DNA from: Chlorobiales bacterium
GTDB taxonomy: Bacteria; Bacteroidota; Chlorobiia; Chlorobiales; Chlorobiaceae
Assembly (NCBI GenBank): GCA_026390855.1
Contig: JAPLFE010000119.1
Location: forward strand, 1 to 60,436
DNA length: 60,436 nt
Direction: 5' to 3'
Positions within the stretch are counted from its first letter, which is position 1. Each line of letters opens with the position of its first letter. The translations under genes and the position numbers were made by a program. The notes beneath the pieces are model-generated. The model ran no database searches. It saw nothing but the letters and a program-made list of their open reading frames with translations, and was not told where the DNA came from. Positions 1 to 10,825 of the stretch are shown piece by piece.

Positions 1-2
1 CC

Positions 3-521
3 CGCCGTCCAAGTGTCTGCAATGCACTCGATACCCTGGTGATTCACCAAAGCCGACTGGATGACCTTCCTGTTCTTGTGAAGCCACTGCAGGAAAAAGA
101 GGTAACGCTCTTTGCCGATGAAGCTGCTTATCTGAAACTCCAAGGTTCTTACCCAGATGCGTTGCTGCACCCTGCTGAACCCGAACATTTCGGTACCGAG
201 TTCCTCTCACTGAAAATGTCAGTGAAAACCGTTGCATCTCTTGAAGAAGCTCTCGAGCACATAGCGCACTACAGCTCTCGTCACAGCGAAGCAATTATTG
301 CGGACAACCCAGAGATAAAAGAAACGTTTTTAAAAAGAGTCGATGCTGCTGTCGTCTATGCAAATACCTCAACCGCATTCACCGATGGCGCCCAATTCGG
401 ACTTGGTGCCGAAATCGGTATCAGCACACAGAAACTCCATGCAAGAGGTCCAATGGCCCTGAAAGAGCTGACCACTTACAAATGGATTATTGAAGGTAAT
501 GGGCAAACAAGACCCGTATAA
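3..521 (+). CDS. proA: Glutamate-5-semialdehyde dehydrogenase (gamma-glutamyl phosphate reductase), 3' part
   Basis: The reading frame is open from the left edge of the window, so the gene starts outside it. The first visible residues ([16 protein letters not shown]) match the Cys-containing segment of ProA that carries the catalytic cysteine, and the rest ([23 protein letters not shown]) is the conserved C-terminal part of the family. ProA reduces gamma-glutamyl phosphate to glutamate semialdehyde with NADPH in proline synthesis. About 170 C-terminal residues are present and look intact, with the TAA at 519-521. The next gene starts 40 bases downstream and belongs to an unrelated defence module. 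Confidence 0.93.
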   Translation, partial: RRPSVCNALDTLVIHQSRLDDLPVLVKPLQEKEVTLFADEAAYLKLQGSYPDALLHPAEPEHFGTEFLSLKMSVKTVASLEEALEHIAHYSSRHSEAIIADNPEIKETFLKRVDAAVVYANTSTAFTDGAQFGLGAEIGISTQKLHARGPMALKELTTYKWIIEGNGQTRPV

Positions 522-561
522 GAATATCCAGATTCTTTACTGAAAAAATTTCATTGGAACT

Positions 562-1869
562 ATGAATATTCAAAGTATATCTATACAGAATTTCAGGAAT
601 ATTGGTAATACAAAAACGTTTTACCTGAATCCTAATTTCACAGTATTCATTGGTGTAAATGGGAAAGGAAAATCCACCATTTTATATGCTTTAAGAGTTG
701 CTTGTGGTTCATATTTACTTCCTATTCCTGACATAAAGCACCGTCATATACAGGAAGATGAGATAAGAATCATTGAATCAGGTAAATTACTATTAAAGCA
801 ATTCCCAGTAAATGTTGAAGCAGTTGCTTTTTTCCCAGGTATTAGTGAGCCCGTTATTTGGAGAAGACAACGACTTGAGTACAGCAATTCAACGACATCA
901 ACAAATGCTGATGTCGGACCTATCAGGAAAATTGCTTTTGCAAAATATAATCGGGTTCAAAAAGAATCTGATGACAAAGTTGATTTACCAGTTATAGCCT
1001 TCTTTGGTATAACCCGTGCAGTGGGGGCAGGGCGAATTACAAAGAACAGCCGCATTCAGCGTTTAGGAAGGCAACTTTTCAAGGAAGGGTATCAAGACTG
1101 GGATGAAATGAAAGCTGTAAAATTTCATTATGAAGAATGGCTTGGTACTTACGATACTTTAGTTGCCCTTGGTAAAGAATATCCAAATACAAAAGAGATA
1201 TTTTTTTCAGCAGTTAAAACAGCCAACCCATTTATAACACAGATTGAGTTTATTAATGGGGAGTTGTGGGTAAAAATCAAAATTGATGATGATGAAACAG
1301 GATTACTGCCACTGAGTCTCCATAGTGATGGTATACATTATTTTACGGCAATGGTCGCCGAGATTGCATTCCGATGCATAGTTCTGAATGGATATAAAAA
1401 TGAAAAGTCAATTTCAGAAACACTCGGTATTGTCATGATTGACGAAATAGATCTTCATCTTCATCCCAACTGGCAACGGCATGTTGTCCATGATTTAAAA
1501 AAGGCTTTCCCTAAAATTCAATTTGTTGTTACTACGCACTCTCCATTCATCGTCCAGTCACTTAAATCAGAAGAACTTATAATTCTTGATGAAGATATCA
1601 AGAAAGATGGCGACCCGTTCAAAAAAAGCATAGAAGAAGTAGCCGCAAACGAAATGGGCGTTGATGATATCCCCCGCAGCATAGAGTTTTTAGAAATGCA
1701 AAAAGTCGCAGAAGAATATTATACGCTTCTCGAAGCCGGAAAAACAAGTGAGATTGATGACCTAACCCAACAGCTCAGAAACAGGCTTAATGAACTTGAA
1801 GAATTGTTTGGTGAAGATCCAGCTTTTGTTGCTGCATTAAAAATAGAAAGAAAAGCAAAAGGGTTATGA
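562..1869 (+). CDS. ptuA: Septu-type AAA/ABC-like ATPase (PtuA-like)
   Basis: A 435-residue SMC/ABC-like ATPase of the COG3950 type. Visible parts: an N-terminal strand with FRNIG, Walker A GVNGKGKST at 31-39, a degenerate signature around LSLHSDGIH (251-259), Walker B GIVMIDEID at 289-297 and the H-loop TTHSPF at 324-329. The C-terminus is helical and charged. It overlaps the downstream HNH gene by four bases (ATGA), so the two are translationally coupled. An ATPase of this type followed by an HNH protein is the composition of Septu anti-phage systems, in which PtuA forms a complex with the nuclease PtuB. The DNA is AT-rich compared with proA and lolD on either side, suggesting acquisition. 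No reverse transcriptase is nearby, so it does not look like a retron effector. Function is inferred from domain pairing. Confidence 0.82.
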   Translation: MNIQSISIQNFRNIGNTKTFYLNPNFTVFIGVNGKGKSTILYALRVACGSYLLPIPDIKHRHIQEDEIRIIESGKLLLKQFPVNVEAVAFFPGISEPVIWRRQRLEYSNSTTSTNADVGPIRKIAFAKYNRVQKESDDKVDLPVIAFFGITRAVGAGRITKNSRIQRLGRQLFKEGYQDWDEMKAVKFHYEEWLGTYDTLVALGKEYPNTKEIFFSAVKTANPFITQIEFINGELWVKIKIDDDETGLLPLSLHSDGIHYFTAMVAEIAFRCIVLNGYKNEKSISETLGIVMIDEIDLHLHPNWQRHVVHDLKKAFPKIQFVVTTHSPFIVQSLKSEELIILDEDIKKDGDPFKKSIEEVAANEMGVDDIPRSIEFLEMQKVAEEYYTLLEAGKTSEIDDLTQQLRNRLNELEELFGEDPAFVAALKIERKAKGL

Positions 1870-2591
1870 GACCAGTAATCAAATCACCATGGCCTCAGGA
1901 AAACGGAAGTCCTAAATCATATAAACCCCATACCAAGGCTAAGAATGACCTTGAGGTGAACCTTGGTACATATTGCAGTTACTGCGAGATATTTAGTTCC
2001 GACCTTGAAGTAGAACATGTTATATCTAAAGATCAAGATCCATCATTAGCACACAATTGGGATAATTTTTTACTTGCCTGTGGTCGATGCAACGGTAGTG
2101 GCAATAAATCGAACAAAACCGTTGATCTTACAACAATGCATTTCCCTCACCGGAACAACACGTTCCTGTCTTTTTTGTACAGAGAAGGTGGCTTGGTTAC
2201 CGTCAATCCTGAACTGAACAACATTTCGCGTGCAAATGCTGAAAACATGCTTAACCTAGTTGGCTTGGATAAGTATCCTGGCAATTCAAAATATCCAAAT
2301 CCGAATCTAAATGATTCTCTCTGGAAACATCGAAGAATAGCGTGGGAATTGGCAATGAAATATTTACCTGAATACGAAGGTGAAGGTGGTAATTTGTCTG
2401 CAGAGCATATTGTTGATTTAGCTATACAAAAAGGATTCTTTTCAGTCTGGCACACTGTCTTTGCGAATCATCAACCCGTAAAAGAATTGCTAATAAGTTC
2501 CTTCACAGGAACAGATAAAAATTGTTTCGATCCTGCAAATCACTATCAGCCTGTTCCCCGTAATCCAGATAACCCCGATGACCCAGTTTAA
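1866..2591 (+). CDS. ptuB: Septu-type HNH endonuclease (PtuB-like)
   Basis: A 241-residue HNH nuclease. The HNH core lies at the N-terminus: zinc ligands C37 and C40 (CSYC), the acidic-His strand DLEVEHVISKD with H51, the Asn of NWDNFLLAC, and C72/C75 (CGRCN). The remaining 150 residues are helical and lack other recognisable domains. The start ATG overlaps the stop of the ATPase gene, so the two form one operon. In characterised Septu systems PtuB is the DNA- or RNA-degrading effector and PtuA its ATPase partner. An alternative reading is an uncharacterised AAA-HNH pair of the TIGR02646-like group outside classical Septu. Confidence 0.82.
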   Translation: MRPVIKSPWPQENGSPKSYKPHTKAKNDLEVNLGTYCSYCEIFSSDLEVEHVISKDQDPSLAHNWDNFLLACGRCNGSGNKSNKTVDLTTMHFPHRNNTFLSFLYREGGLVTVNPELNNISRANAENMLNLVGLDKYPGNSKYPNPNLNDSLWKHRRIAWELAMKYLPEYEGEGGNLSAEHIVDLAIQKGFFSVWHTVFANHQPVKELLISSFTGTDKNCFDPANHYQPVPRNPDNPDDPV

Positions 2592-2740
2592 ACCCTAAAC
2601 AACCGAAACAATAATCGTCGGATAGAAATTGCTTCCGTAATAAAATAAAGTGAATGGATTTCGGATTGACTTATTGCTGATCGCTTATAAGGCAAGTGAA
2701 TTATAGAGGGTAACGTCCAAACCAGACCTTAGAATACAAT

Positions 2741-3433
2741 ATGCTCGAAGCAAAAAACATCAGTAAATCCTATACCCTCCCGGGTCAGAAAACCATACCA
2801 ATCCTGCGAGGCGTAAACCTCACGCTTGGCGAAGGAGAGATGGTAACGGTCATCGGAGCGTCAGGCAGCGGGAAAACAACACTGCTGAACATGCTCGGCA
2901 CCCTCGACACACCAGATAGTGGCGAAATCATTTTTGACGGAGAGGAACTCTTCATGAACAAAAAATACACCCTCTCTCAAAAAGGACTGGCCAAGTTCCG
3001 AAACCGTAAAATTGGCTTCGTCTTCCAGTTCCATCATCTGCTTTCAGATTTCACCGCCATCGAAAATGTAGCAATGCCCGAATTCATCGCTACAGGCAAA
3101 CTCCCACCAGCAAAAAAACACGCCGAAGAACTCCTTGCCGGACTCGGGCTCAGTGAACGCTTCGAACACCTTCCCTCAGAGCTGTCAGGCGGCGAACAAC
3201 AGCGGGTTGCCATTGCCCGCGCCTTGATGAATAACCCAAAACTAGTCCTTGCCGACGAACCGAGCGGCAACCTCGACAGTAAAAACAGCCATATGCTTTA
3301 TGAACTTATGGCTCGCCTGAGCAAGGAACGCCGAACCTCTTTTATCATCGTAACCCACAACGAAGAGTATGCCTCCATGTCCGACCGATGCCTGCGCATG
3401 CAGGATGGTCAGCTTCATTCATGCGATTCCTGA
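2741..3433 (+). CDS. lolD: Lipoprotein-releasing ABC transporter ATP-binding subunit (LolD/MacB type)
   Basis: A 230-residue stand-alone ABC ATPase. Walker [10 protein letters not shown] is at 39-47, the Q-loop FVFQFHHLL near 94-101, the signature LSGGEQQ at 148-154, Walker [13 protein letters not shown] at 168-179 and the switch His in VTHNEEYA. The EPSGNLD motif and overall length are typical of the LolD/MacB/FtsE branch, whose members drive extraction of lipoproteins or lateral substrates from the inner membrane. No membrane subunit lies next to it in this window, so the LolD assignment is by sequence style only. It converges on the DegT aminotransferase gene with 13 bases between the stops. 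Confidence 0.85.
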   Translation: MLEAKNISKSYTLPGQKTIPILRGVNLTLGEGEMVTVIGASGSGKTTLLNMLGTLDTPDSGEIIFDGEELFMNKKYTLSQKGLAKFRNRKIGFVFQFHHLLSDFTAIENVAMPEFIATGKLPPAKKHAEELLAGLGLSERFEHLPSELSGGEQQRVAIARALMNNPKLVLADEPSGNLDSKNSHMLYELMARLSKERRTSFIIVTHNEEYASMSDRCLRMQDGQLHSCDS

Positions 3434-3446
3434 AAAAAAGAATAAC

Positions 3447-4559
3447 TCAGGCACCGAGAACAGCGCAAATCCTCTCAATCTCCTCCTCCTTCAAGTATGG
3501 GTGCATCGGCAGGGCAAAGATTCTGTTGCTTAGATCCTCCGATACAGGAAAATCGCCCACCTTATTTCCAAGAAAAGCATAAGCTTTTTGAAGATGAAGA
3601 GGAATTTTGTAATAAATCATAGACGGAATCCCCGCTTTCTGCAATGCCAGCATAAACTGCTCTCGCTCTTCAAATGAAGAGGCAAGTACCGAATATTGTG
3701 CCCATGCCGAACTGTAATGTTCTGGAATGAGGGGAACCATAACTCTGTTCCGCAGTTGTTGGCTATATAAATCAGCAATACGCTGACGAACTTCAAGCTC
3801 TTCGTCAAAAATGGTAAGTTTTTCAAGCAGAACAGCAGCCTGGATTGAATCAAGGCGACCATTTATACCAATACGATCATTACTGTATTTATCGACACCG
3901 CTTCCATGAACTCGTATTGACCTCAACACCCTGTCAAGCTCCTCATCATCAGTAAAAATAGCCCCCCCATCACCATAGCAACCAAGCGGTTTGGCAGGAA
4001 AAAAAGAAGTGGCTCCCGCAAGGCCGAAACTTCCCGCTCGACCTCCATTAAAACTACCCCCAAAACTCTGAGCAGCATCCTCAAGGATCCAAAGCCTGTA
4101 CGCATCAGCAACCGCCTTAATACGCTTGTAATCAGCCGGCAAACCAAACAAATCAACAGGAATAATCGCTTTAGGTTTCAATCCCTGTGACACAGACTCT
4201 TCAACAGCCCGCCCTATAAGCTCTGAATTGATATTAAACGTATCAGGACAAACATCAACAAACACCGGGGTTGCTCCTGTAAGGCTTATAACTTCAGCAG
4301 TTGCAACAAACGTAAAAGGAGTAGTAAATACGGCATCCCCAGGCCCGATACCTTTTGCAAGCAAAGGCATAAGCAATGCGTCAGTACCTGATGAACAGGA
4401 AATGCAGAATCGCGAACCAACATACGAAGCAAGGCGCGACTCCAGCTCGATCACTTCCGGTCCCATAATAAACTGCCCACTGTCCAGAATACTTTCGATA
4501 CGACTAAGGAGTGCTGTCCGAATCCGGTTTTTCTGCGAAAGCAGGTCTATAAATTGCAT
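3447..4559 (-). CDS. DegT/DnrJ/EryC1/StrS-family PLP aminotransferase (sugar aminotransferase)
   Basis: A 370-residue fold-type I PLP enzyme. It has FCISCSSGTDAL (51-62) for the cofactor phosphate site, the strand-loop WILEDAAQSFGG (157-168) with the Asp/Gln that contact PLP, and the Schiff-base lysine K190 in SFFPAKPLGCYGDGGA. These are hallmarks of the DegT family, which transfers an amino group from glutamate to keto-sugars for lipopolysaccharide or other surface glycans. The length is normal. Substrate cannot be told from the sequence; WbpE/WlbC-type nucleotide-sugar enzymes are the nearest style. It stands alone on the minus strand, with about 235 bases to mpl. Confidence 0.9.
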   Translation of the reverse strand: MQFIDLLSQKNRIRTALLSRIESILDSGQFIMGPEVIELESRLASYVGSRFCISCSSGTDALLMPLLAKGIGPGDAVFTTPFTFVATAEVISLTGATPVFVDVCPDTFNINSELIGRAVEESVSQGLKPKAIIPVDLFGLPADYKRIKAVADAYRLWILEDAAQSFGGSFNGGRAGSFGLAGATSFFPAKPLGCYGDGGAIFTDDEELDRVLRSIRVHGSGVDKYSNDRIGINGRLDSIQAAVLLEKLTIFDEELEVRQRIADLYSQQLRNRVMVPLIPEHYSSAWAQYSVLASSFEEREQFMLALQKAGIPSMIYYKIPLHLQKAYAFLGNKVGDFPVSEDLSNRIFALPMHPYLKEEEIERICAVLGA

Positions 4560-4795
4560 AACTGTAATTTTTGAAATCTATTAAAACTGTCTTGGCAAAA
4601 TACAGATTCATTTTATTTCTTTTGCAGTCCGGCACCATTCTTTAGGAAAAAGAGAGATCATCTGAGCTCTTTATCTATAGACCATGCAAGCCCCAGCAAG
4701 CTCTGTTAAAGTTGCGCTCCACGCAATTATTATGTATATAAACGCAACGCACAAAATTTTACACACGAAGAAATCTGAAGACAATCTGTTTCAAG

Positions 4796-6226
4796 ATGAG
4801 CTCCATCTACTTTCTCGGTATTGGCGGTACCGCAATGGCATCGGTAGCCGTTGCACTTTCCCATGCTGGTCATGCCATTTCCGGCTCTGATACACAGCTC
4901 TACCCCCCAATGAGCACATACCTCGATGACCATAATATCCGGTACTTCAACGGCTTTTCATCAGAAAATCTGCACCATGCCTCACCGGATGTCATCGTTG
5001 TAGGCAACGCAATAAGCCGGGGAAATCCGGAACTCGAATATGCCCTCAATCATCATATTGAGCTCATATCCATGCCTGACCTGGTTCAAAAGCGCCTAAT
5101 CGCCAACAATACATCCTTAGTGGTCACCGGAACTCATGGAAAAACAACAACTACATCACTTTTAGCCTGGCTGCTCGATCATGGGGGACTTAAACCGGGA
5201 TTTCTGGTAGGTGGTATTCCTGAAAATTTCTCCCTTGGGTGCAGAACATCAGAACGAAGTGAAAATGGTTTTTTTGTCTCCGAAGGCGATGAATACGATA
5301 CCTCATTTTTTGATAAACGCAGCAAGTTCCTTCTCTACCGCCCCGACATTGCAATTATTAATAATATTGAATTTGACCACGCCGACATTTTCAACTCCCT
5401 TGAAGATATCAAGCGCAGTTTCAGATTGTTTGTTAATCTTATTCCTGAAAACGGAGCACTTTTTGTTAACGGGGATGACCCTGTCGCCGTTGACATTGCC
5501 TCCAGAGCATTCTGTAAGGTTGAACGGTTTGGCCTGTCGTCAGACTCCGAATGGAACGCCAGCAACATATCGTTAGACAGCGAAACGTCAACTTTCGATA
5601 TTTCTTATAAAGGCAATCCTCTCGGAAATATCAGCGTACCTCTTTTTGGTAATTATAATATCATGAATGCCCTTGCAGCAATAGCAGCGGCAACTCGTAC
5701 TGGACTTCCCTTTGATGCAATAAAACGAGGCATGGCTCTCTTCAAGCGCCCTAAACGTCGAATGGAAATCATCGGTACCTTCCCCGGAAACATTACCCTT
5801 ATCGAGGATTTTGCCCACCATCCTACTGCCGTAAGGGTAACACTTGAAGCTCTTGAACAGCTTTATGCCGGACGTCGAATTGTAACCTGTTTCGAGCCAC
5901 GCTCAAACACAACCACTCGAAACATCTTCCAGCAGGAGCTTTCAGAAAGTTTTAGCCCAGCAACCATTGTTGTTATAGGTAAAGTTCATCGACCTGACCG
6001 TTACCCACCCGATCAGTGTCTCGACACCGATCTTTTACAAGCCTCACTGCAAAAACAAGGGAAAACAGTCTTTCTTGCCGGCAAAAACTCAACTGATTAT
6101 CCCAATGATATCGTTGCGTTTCTTCAGCCCCAACTGATTGAGGGAGATGTTGTTATCCTACTGAGCAATGGCAGTTTCAGCAATCTGAAAAACCTATTAA
6201 TAGAAATTTTTCAAAAAAATTCCTGA
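4796..6226 (+). CDS. mpl: UDP-N-acetylmuramate:L-Ala-gamma-D-Glu-meso-DAP ligase (murein peptide recycling)
   Basis: A 476-residue Mur-ligase-family protein. The N-terminal nucleotide-binding loop FLGIGGTAMA (6-15), the ATP-binding GTHGKTTTTS (112-121), the central EGDEYDTSFFD and NNIEFDHADIF segments, and RPKRRMEII are present. The EYDTSFFD signature separates Mpl from MurC. Mpl attaches recycled tripeptide directly to UDP-MurNAc in the cytoplasm, saving peptidoglycan precursor. The length is as expected. No clear ribosome-binding site precedes the ATG, which is common in this window. Downstream lies the gap locus. Confidence 0.92.
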   Translation: MSSIYFLGIGGTAMASVAVALSHAGHAISGSDTQLYPPMSTYLDDHNIRYFNGFSSENLHHASPDVIVVGNAISRGNPELEYALNHHIELISMPDLVQKRLIANNTSLVVTGTHGKTTTTSLLAWLLDHGGLKPGFLVGGIPENFSLGCRTSERSENGFFVSEGDEYDTSFFDKRSKFLLYRPDIAIINNIEFDHADIFNSLEDIKRSFRLFVNLIPENGALFVNGDDPVAVDIASRAFCKVERFGLSSDSEWNASNISLDSETSTFDISYKGNPLGNISVPLFGNYNIMNALAAIAAATRTGLPFDAIKRGMALFKRPKRRMEIIGTFPGNITLIEDFAHHPTAVRVTLEALEQLYAGRRIVTCFEPRSNTTTRNIFQQELSESFSPATIVVIGKVHRPDRYPPDQCLDTDLLQASLQKQGKTVFLAGKNSTDYPNDIVAFLQPQLIEGDVVILLSNGSFSNLKNLLIEIFQKNS

Positions 6227-6337
6227 ATATTTCCAGTTTGATATCATATCTTAAAAAACATTTTTCATTTTGAAAAAAGTCTTTTTTTTACACAATCAAC
6301 ACGAACACTTATTTCAATACTACATTAGGACGACATT

Positions 6338-7293
<956 letters not shown>

Positions 7294-7322
7294 AAGAGAG
7301 CCTCTTTCGAAGAAGGTATTTC

Positions 7323-7356
7323 AAAAAAAAGCGCCCTAATGAGGCGCTTTTTTTTT
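7323..7356 (+). terminator. Rho-independent terminator after gap
   Basis: An A-run leads into the stem GCGCC/GGCGC with a 7-base loop, followed by nine T. The A/T flanks make it bidirectional in principle; it lies 30 bases after the gap stop codon. Confidence 0.9.
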
Positions 7357-7488
7357 GACCCGCCAGTTTTACATACAGTAAGTTTTTAAGTTTTTTACCT
7401 TATTATAAATCTTAGTCTCACTGACACTTTCAGCTTGTCGTTTCACAGCAACCATTTTTTTCTTATGACAACTACCGAAGTAAAACCC

Positions 7489-7941
7489 ATGAGAGCCATC
7501 ATCCTGTTCGACAGTAAAACTGCAGGTGGATCAACAGACAGACTCATCGACTCAATTGGACAGGAACTTGCAAAAACAGGAGCTTACGTCGAAAAAGCAA
7601 GGTGCAAGACTAATGGCGATTACAGCTTTCTGAATGATTTTAACGTTGTAATCATGGGTGCACCTATTTACTATCTGCTTGTTTCATCACAACTGCTTGG
7701 AGCATTGATACAAAGCAACCTTAAACACTACCTGACCGGTAAAAAAATTGCGCTGTTTCTCACCTGCGGCAGTCCAGAAGTAATGGCAAACCTCCTCTAC
7801 CTGCCACAACTGAAAATGAATCTGACAGGAAACACAATACTTGCTGAAAAGATTTTCGCCCCACAGCAACTTTCAGATCAGACTGTTATAGAAAAATTTG
7901 TCAAGGAAGTCAACGAAGCTTACAAAACCGAACAAGACTGA
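7489..7941 (+). CDS. Flavodoxin-like protein
   Basis: A protein of about 150 residues. It begins MRAIILFDSKTAGGSTDRL, a beta strand followed by a loop resembling the FMN-phosphate loop of flavodoxins, and continues with NVVIMGAPIYYLLVSSQL and KKIALFLTCGSPE, the usual second and third strand-loop segments that cradle the isoalloxazine. It is probably an electron carrier or NAD(P)H-quinone reductase-like protein of the flavodoxin superfamily; the partner is unknown. The start at 7489 is chosen because family similarity begins there. In-frame ATG 7465 and TTG 7435 would add 8 or 18 residues with no ribosome-binding site. Confidence 0.75.
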   Translation: MRAIILFDSKTAGGSTDRLIDSIGQELAKTGAYVEKARCKTNGDYSFLNDFNVVIMGAPIYYLLVSSQLLGALIQSNLKHYLTGKKIALFLTCGSPEVMANLLYLPQLKMNLTGNTILAEKIFAPQQLSDQTVIEKFVKEVNEAYKTEQD

Positions 7942-8273
7942 ACAAGAACAAAACCCTATTCTGTTTTCATAGACCGACAAAGAACAGACACGCCATCAAG
8001 ACATGATTATTTCCCCTGATATCCTGCTTTTACAGCATTTAAAAATCGGACAGTTTTAATCTTTTACATGAACGAAACAATTAATTTCGTGGTTAATATT
8101 GTCGATTAATAGTTAATCCTATATAATAAAGCTTATATTCCAGCGCTTTATAATAATCTTGTCAAAGCTGTACACTTTTTTTGATATGACTGTCTATGTC
8201 ATGAACATCATCAGTATGACAAGCTAATTTTATACTATAACTATCCGCATGATAAGGGAGCAAATTTAACTAC
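7942..8273. other. Intergenic region upstream of malic enzyme
   Basis: 332 bases without a coding frame. The second half is AT-rich with several TTAAT words (around 8080-8120) and probably holds the malic enzyme promoter. A Shine-Dalgarno AAGGGAG lies near 8255. No other feature seen. Confidence 0.5.
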
Positions 8274-9476
8274 ATGGATTATTCAAAAAAGTCAATAGAA
8301 TTACATCAGAAGACACGTGGCAAAATTGAAATCAAGTCTAAGGTTAGCATTAAAACCAAAAACGACTTATCTCTAGCATATACCCCCGGTGTTGCGGCCG
8401 TCTGTACAGAAATCGGCCTTGATAAAACAAAATCATATACACTTACCAATCGTGCCAACCAAGTAGCAATAGTTTCTGATGGAACAGCTATTCTTGGTCT
8501 CGGTGACCTTGGCCCTGAAGCAGCAATGCCTGTCATGGAAGGCAAGTCAATAATTTTTAAGGAGTTCGCCGATATTGACGCCATACCGCTCTGCATCAAT
8601 TCAACCGATGTTGAGGATATCATTAAATTCTGTAAGCTTATTGAACCAAGTTTTGGAGGTATAAACCTCGAAGATATTTCAGCACCAAGATGTTTTGAAA
8701 TTTTCGAGCGACTTGAAAACGAGTTATCAATACCGGTTTTTCATGACGATCAGGATGGTACAGCTATCGTAACCCTGGCCGCCATCATCAATGCATGCCG
8801 TGTAACAGGCCGCGATATCAATGACCTGCATGTAGTTATTAACGGTGCTGGTGCAGCAGGTATTGCTATTGCCAGACTATTAATTCAAGCTCATGTCAAA
8901 GAGGTTGTTCTGGTTGATACCCAGGGCGCTATTTATGATGGCCGCCCAGGAATGAACTCAATCAAGCAAAAAATTGCTGAAATCAGTAACGAAGCCAAGC
9001 ATACCGGAGATTTACAGAGCACAATGGTCGGTGCAGACGTTTTTGTCGGTGTTTCCATAGGAAATATCGTCACTCAGGAAATGATTAAAGGCATGAACAA
9101 AGCGCCGTTTATTTTCGCCATGGCTAATCCAGAGCCGGAAATCATGCCTGATCTAGCTTACGAAGCCGGTGCCAGCATTGTCGGGACAGGCCGCTCCGAT
9201 CTGCTGAACCAGGTTAATAATGCACTGGTATTTCCTGGTTTGTTTAAGGGCTTGTTTGCTGCAGGTGTAAGAAAAGTTACGCCAGAAATCAAATTGGCTG
9301 TAGCGACATCAATCGCCCACTCCATCGAACCGACACGCGATAACTTAATGCCATCAGCTTTTAACAAAGATGTGGTGCCAAATATCGTAGCCACCATTGT
9401 AAAAATACAGTCCGAGTCAAAACCTACAGGTAGTGACGACGATGCAGAAGAGGGAAAGCTGGTAGCGAATTGGTAA
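8274..9476 (+). CDS. Malic enzyme (oxaloacetate-decarboxylating malate dehydrogenase)
   Basis: A 400-residue malic enzyme that converts malate to pyruvate and CO2 with reduction of NAD(P). Visible landmarks: the catalytic-tyrosine segment LAYTPGVA (Y36), GLGDLGPEAAMPVMEGK (75-91), the metal site NLEDISAP and FHDDQDGTA (131-138, 156-164), and the dinucleotide-binding GAGAAG at 191-196. It matches the short MaeB-type catalytic domain and lacks the C-terminal phosphotransacetylase domain of enterobacterial MaeB. A ribosome-binding site AAGGGAG precedes the ATG. A long perfect hairpin terminator separates it from the convergent dnaJ operon. Confidence 0.92.
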   Translation: MDYSKKSIELHQKTRGKIEIKSKVSIKTKNDLSLAYTPGVAAVCTEIGLDKTKSYTLTNRANQVAIVSDGTAILGLGDLGPEAAMPVMEGKSIIFKEFADIDAIPLCINSTDVEDIIKFCKLIEPSFGGINLEDISAPRCFEIFERLENELSIPVFHDDQDGTAIVTLAAIINACRVTGRDINDLHVVINGAGAAGIAIARLLIQAHVKEVVLVDTQGAIYDGRPGMNSIKQKIAEISNEAKHTGDLQSTMVGADVFVGVSIGNIVTQEMIKGMNKAPFIFAMANPEPEIMPDLAYEAGASIVGTGRSDLLNQVNNALVFPGLFKGLFAAGVRKVTPEIKLAVATSIAHSIEPTRDNLMPSAFNKDVVPNIVATIVKIQSESKPTGSDDDAEEGKLVANW

Positions 9477-9504
9477 CTTGATACTTTAAAAGTCGATATT
9501 TCAG

Positions 9505-9550
9505 ATCAACGAAAAAAGGCCGGTAATTCACCCGGCCTTTTTTCGTTGAT
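9505..9550. terminator. Bidirectional terminator between malic enzyme and dnaJ
   Basis: A perfect inverted repeat: ATCAACGAAAAAAGGCCGG paired with CCGGCCTTTTTTCGTTGAT around an 8-base loop. The A and T runs inside the stem let it work for both converging transcripts. Confidence 0.92.
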
Positions 9551-9568
9551 ACCATATCCAGCTTATCC

Positions 9569-10771
9569 TCAAGTAAAAATATCCCGTGCTTTTTCAAAAA
9601 AGCCCTTGGCATTTTTATCATTATGTGCTGTAGGTGAAATCCCTGAAGATTTCTTCAGCTCTTTAAGAAGTTCCTTATCCTGATGTGAAAGATCTTTAGG
9701 AACAAAAACATTGACTTTCACATACTGGTCGCCTCTCGACGATCCACGCAGATGACCTATCCCATGTCCAGCGATACGGAGCATAGTTTCAGGCTGCGTC
9801 GAAGCCGGAATAGTAAGCTTGACCGCCCCATCCAGCGTAGGCACTTCGACTTTCGTACCAAGTACAAGATCCGGAAAACTAACGGCAAGGTTATAAATCA
9901 CATCATCCCCATGACGTGAAAACAGTTCATGAGGTTGTTCTTCAATCACAACAAGCAGATCTCCGGCAACCCCACCTCTCGGACCCGAATTGCCCTGTCC
10001 ACGCAAAGTCAGATAATTACCATCCTCAACACCTGAAGGCACGGTCACCTTAACGGTCACCTCACCAAGTTTAATTCCTTCACCATAACACGAAGGACAA
10101 CGATCCTTGATTATTCTACCTTCACCCCCGCATGTCGGACATGCCGCTATATTGACAAACTGGCCAAACATCGTCTTCGAAGCTTGGCGAACTTCTCCAC
10201 TACCATGGCAAGTTTGACAAGTTTCCGTTGCACCCGATTTAGATCCACTGCCATTACACTCTTTACAGGTAACCTGTTTTTTAATCTTCAGTGTTTTTTC
10301 AACACCTTTGGCAATCTCTTCAAGGGTAAGCTTGAGGCGAATTTTCAGATCAGTCCCAGGAATACCACCAGACGGGCGACCTCGTCTCCCACCACCTCCA
10401 CCACCACCAAAAACTTCCTCAAAGCCAAACGGAGCGCCGCCCGCCCTTGTTTTGCCACCACTGAACATATCGTTGAATGCGCTGAAAATATCACCGAAAT
10501 CAGCCGATCCTCCTCCATACTGTCCACCACCACCAGAAGCAGCCGACGACCCAACACCCGCATGCCCGAACTGATCATAACGGCGTCGTTTATCATCATT
10601 ACTAAGCACTTCATAGGCTTCATTCACCTCTTTGAAATGCTCCTCAGCATCCTTGTTATCAGGATTTTTATCAGGATGAAACTGCAATGCAAGCTTCCTG
10701 TAAGCCTTTTTTATCTCATCCTTAGTGGCTGAACGGCTAACACCAAGAACCTCGTAATAATCTTTCTTCAT
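9569..10771 (-). CDS. dnaJ: Chaperone DnaJ
   Basis: A 400-residue type I J-protein, co-chaperone of DnaK. The J domain (1-70) carries HPD at 32-34. A long Gly-rich linker follows (about 75-140, with a run of eight glycines). Four CxxCxGxG zinc motifs start at 169, 185, 211 and 225. The C-terminal substrate-binding domains complete the protein. It is the last gene of hrcA-grpE-dnaJ on the minus strand, with about 55 bases to grpE, and ends at the shared bidirectional terminator. Confidence 0.97.
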   Translation of the reverse strand: MKKDYYEVLGVSRSATKDEIKKAYRKLALQFHPDKNPDNKDAEEHFKEVNEAYEVLSNDDKRRRYDQFGHAGVGSSAASGGGGQYGGGSADFGDIFSAFNDMFSGGKTRAGGAPFGFEEVFGGGGGGGRRGRPSGGIPGTDLKIRLKLTLEEIAKGVEKTLKIKKQVTCKECNGSGSKSGATETCQTCHGSGEVRQASKTMFGQFVNIAACPTCGGEGRIIKDRCPSCYGEGIKLGEVTVKVTVPSGVEDGNYLTLRGQGNSGPRGGVAGDLLVVIEEQPHELFSRHGDDVIYNLAVSFPDLVLGTKVEVPTLDGAVKLTIPASTQPETMLRIAGHGIGHLRGSSRGDQYVKVNVFVPKDLSHQDKELLKELKKSSGISPTAHNDKNAKGFFEKARDIFT

Positions 10772-10825
10772 AATAACACCAGCAAATTAGCTTCTATATT
10801 ATTTCATTGTAAAAAAAGCACCATG

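Noticed and set aside
562-2591. Retron with Ptu effectors
   Set aside because: PtuA/PtuB-like genes also serve as retron effectors, but no reverse transcriptase or msr/msd-like repeat lies on either side.
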